In this document: positions 6,285 to 6,418 of the stretch, piece by piece
Position numbering within the stretch: position 1 is the first letter of the stretch
Layout of the letters: every line of letters starts with the position of its first letter
Assembly (NCBI GenBank): GCA_030589225.1
Contig: JAUUWD010000098.1
Span: forward strand, 1 to 6,418
DNA length: 6,418 bases
Direction of reading: 5' to 3'
DNA from: Desulfobacteraceae bacterium
GTDB taxonomy: Bacteria; Desulfobacterota; DSM-4660; Desulfatiglandales; Desulfatiglandaceae
Translations under genes and position numbers: made by a program
Notes under the pieces: model-generated
The model's database searches: none
Told to the model about the DNA's origin: nothing
Seen by the model: the letters and a program-made list of their open reading frames with translations, nothing else

Positions 6285-6311
6285 GACAGGATAGACAGGA
6301 TTAACAAGATT
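6285..6311. repeat. Degenerate 9-base tandem repeat upstream of arfB
   Basis: Three consecutive 9-base units: GACAGGATA (6285-6293), GACAGGATT (6294-6302) and AACAAGATT (6303-6311). Similar GACAGGATTAACAGGATT runs are, from memory, widespread between genes in Desulfobacterota. It sits 22 bases upstream of the arfB start. Confidence 0.65.
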
Positions 6312-6334
6312 GAAATCATGTCCATACATGCCTG

Positions 6335-6351
6335 CCCCGCGGACCGCGGGG
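6335..6351. repeat. 17-base G+C-rich palindrome
   Basis: CCCCGCGG (6335-6342) and CCGCGGGG (6344-6351) are perfect inverted copies around one base; as RNA, a six-pair stem with a five-base loop is likely. No T-run follows directly on either strand (the plus-strand T-rich stretch begins at 6364), so I do not call it an intrinsic terminator. It may be a REP-like element or a weak terminator for a gene beyond the right edge. Confidence 0.55.
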
Positions 6352-6418
6352 TGAAACAGTCAAATTTTTTATTTTATACACTGGGCTGCAGAACATCCAG
6401 CGACCCAACCAGTTGAAA

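Noticed and set aside
6374..6418. Fourteen codons plus TAA on the minus strand at the right edge, as a possible gene end
   Set aside because: Too short to recognise, and an open stretch of this length occurs often by chance. Sequence beyond 6418 would decide it.

Overview
The window looks like chromosomal DNA of a Gram-negative bacterium, most likely a Desulfobacterota (delta-proteobacterial) lineage. This placement is inferred, not proven. It rests on tandem pilT-type ATPase genes followed by a zinc-ribbon protein, a DUF6125-like Cys-rich protein of a kind common in anaerobes, moderate G+C, and short degenerate intergenic repeats that I recall from such genomes. There are no rRNA or tRNA genes, CRISPR arrays, transposases or phage genes.

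Left block (1-2691, minus strand, read right to left): pilT (1609-2691), a PilU-like second retraction ATPase (379-1545), and the start of a zinc-ribbon protein (1-348, cut by the window edge). The genes are 63 and 30 bases apart with no terminator between them, so they look like one operon for type IV pilus retraction and twitching. The second ATPase keeps Walker A and the catalytic Glu but has an altered Walker B lead-in and no recognisable AIRNLIRE motif. The third gene joins a four-Cys zinc ribbon to what looks like the beginning of a receiver-like domain without the usual acidic pair.

Middle: a 342-base intergenic region (2692-3033) between divergent operons holds several inverted repeats. 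A tightly coupled plus-strand set follows: a DHA1-type MFS transporter (3034-4197), a 76-residue protein of unknown function (4194-4424) and the tRNA 2'-O-methyltransferase TrmJ (4408-5166). The joins are a 4-base ATGA overlap and a 17-base overlap.

Right block: the trmJ operon converges on a minus-strand pair, across an intergenic stem-loop made of AACTCAAC/GTTGAGT units. The pair is arfB (5838-6263), for rescue of stalled ribosomes, followed by a DUF6125-like gene (5280-5798). Upstream of arfB are degenerate 9-base tandem repeats and a 17-base G+C-rich palindrome. The repeats can be read as a spurious N-terminal extension of ArfB.

The window is mostly ordinary housekeeping and motility content. 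The points most worth a second look are the zinc-ribbon/degenerate-receiver protein beside two retraction ATPases, the unusual second ATPase, and the small unknown protein coupled between a transporter and TrmJ.
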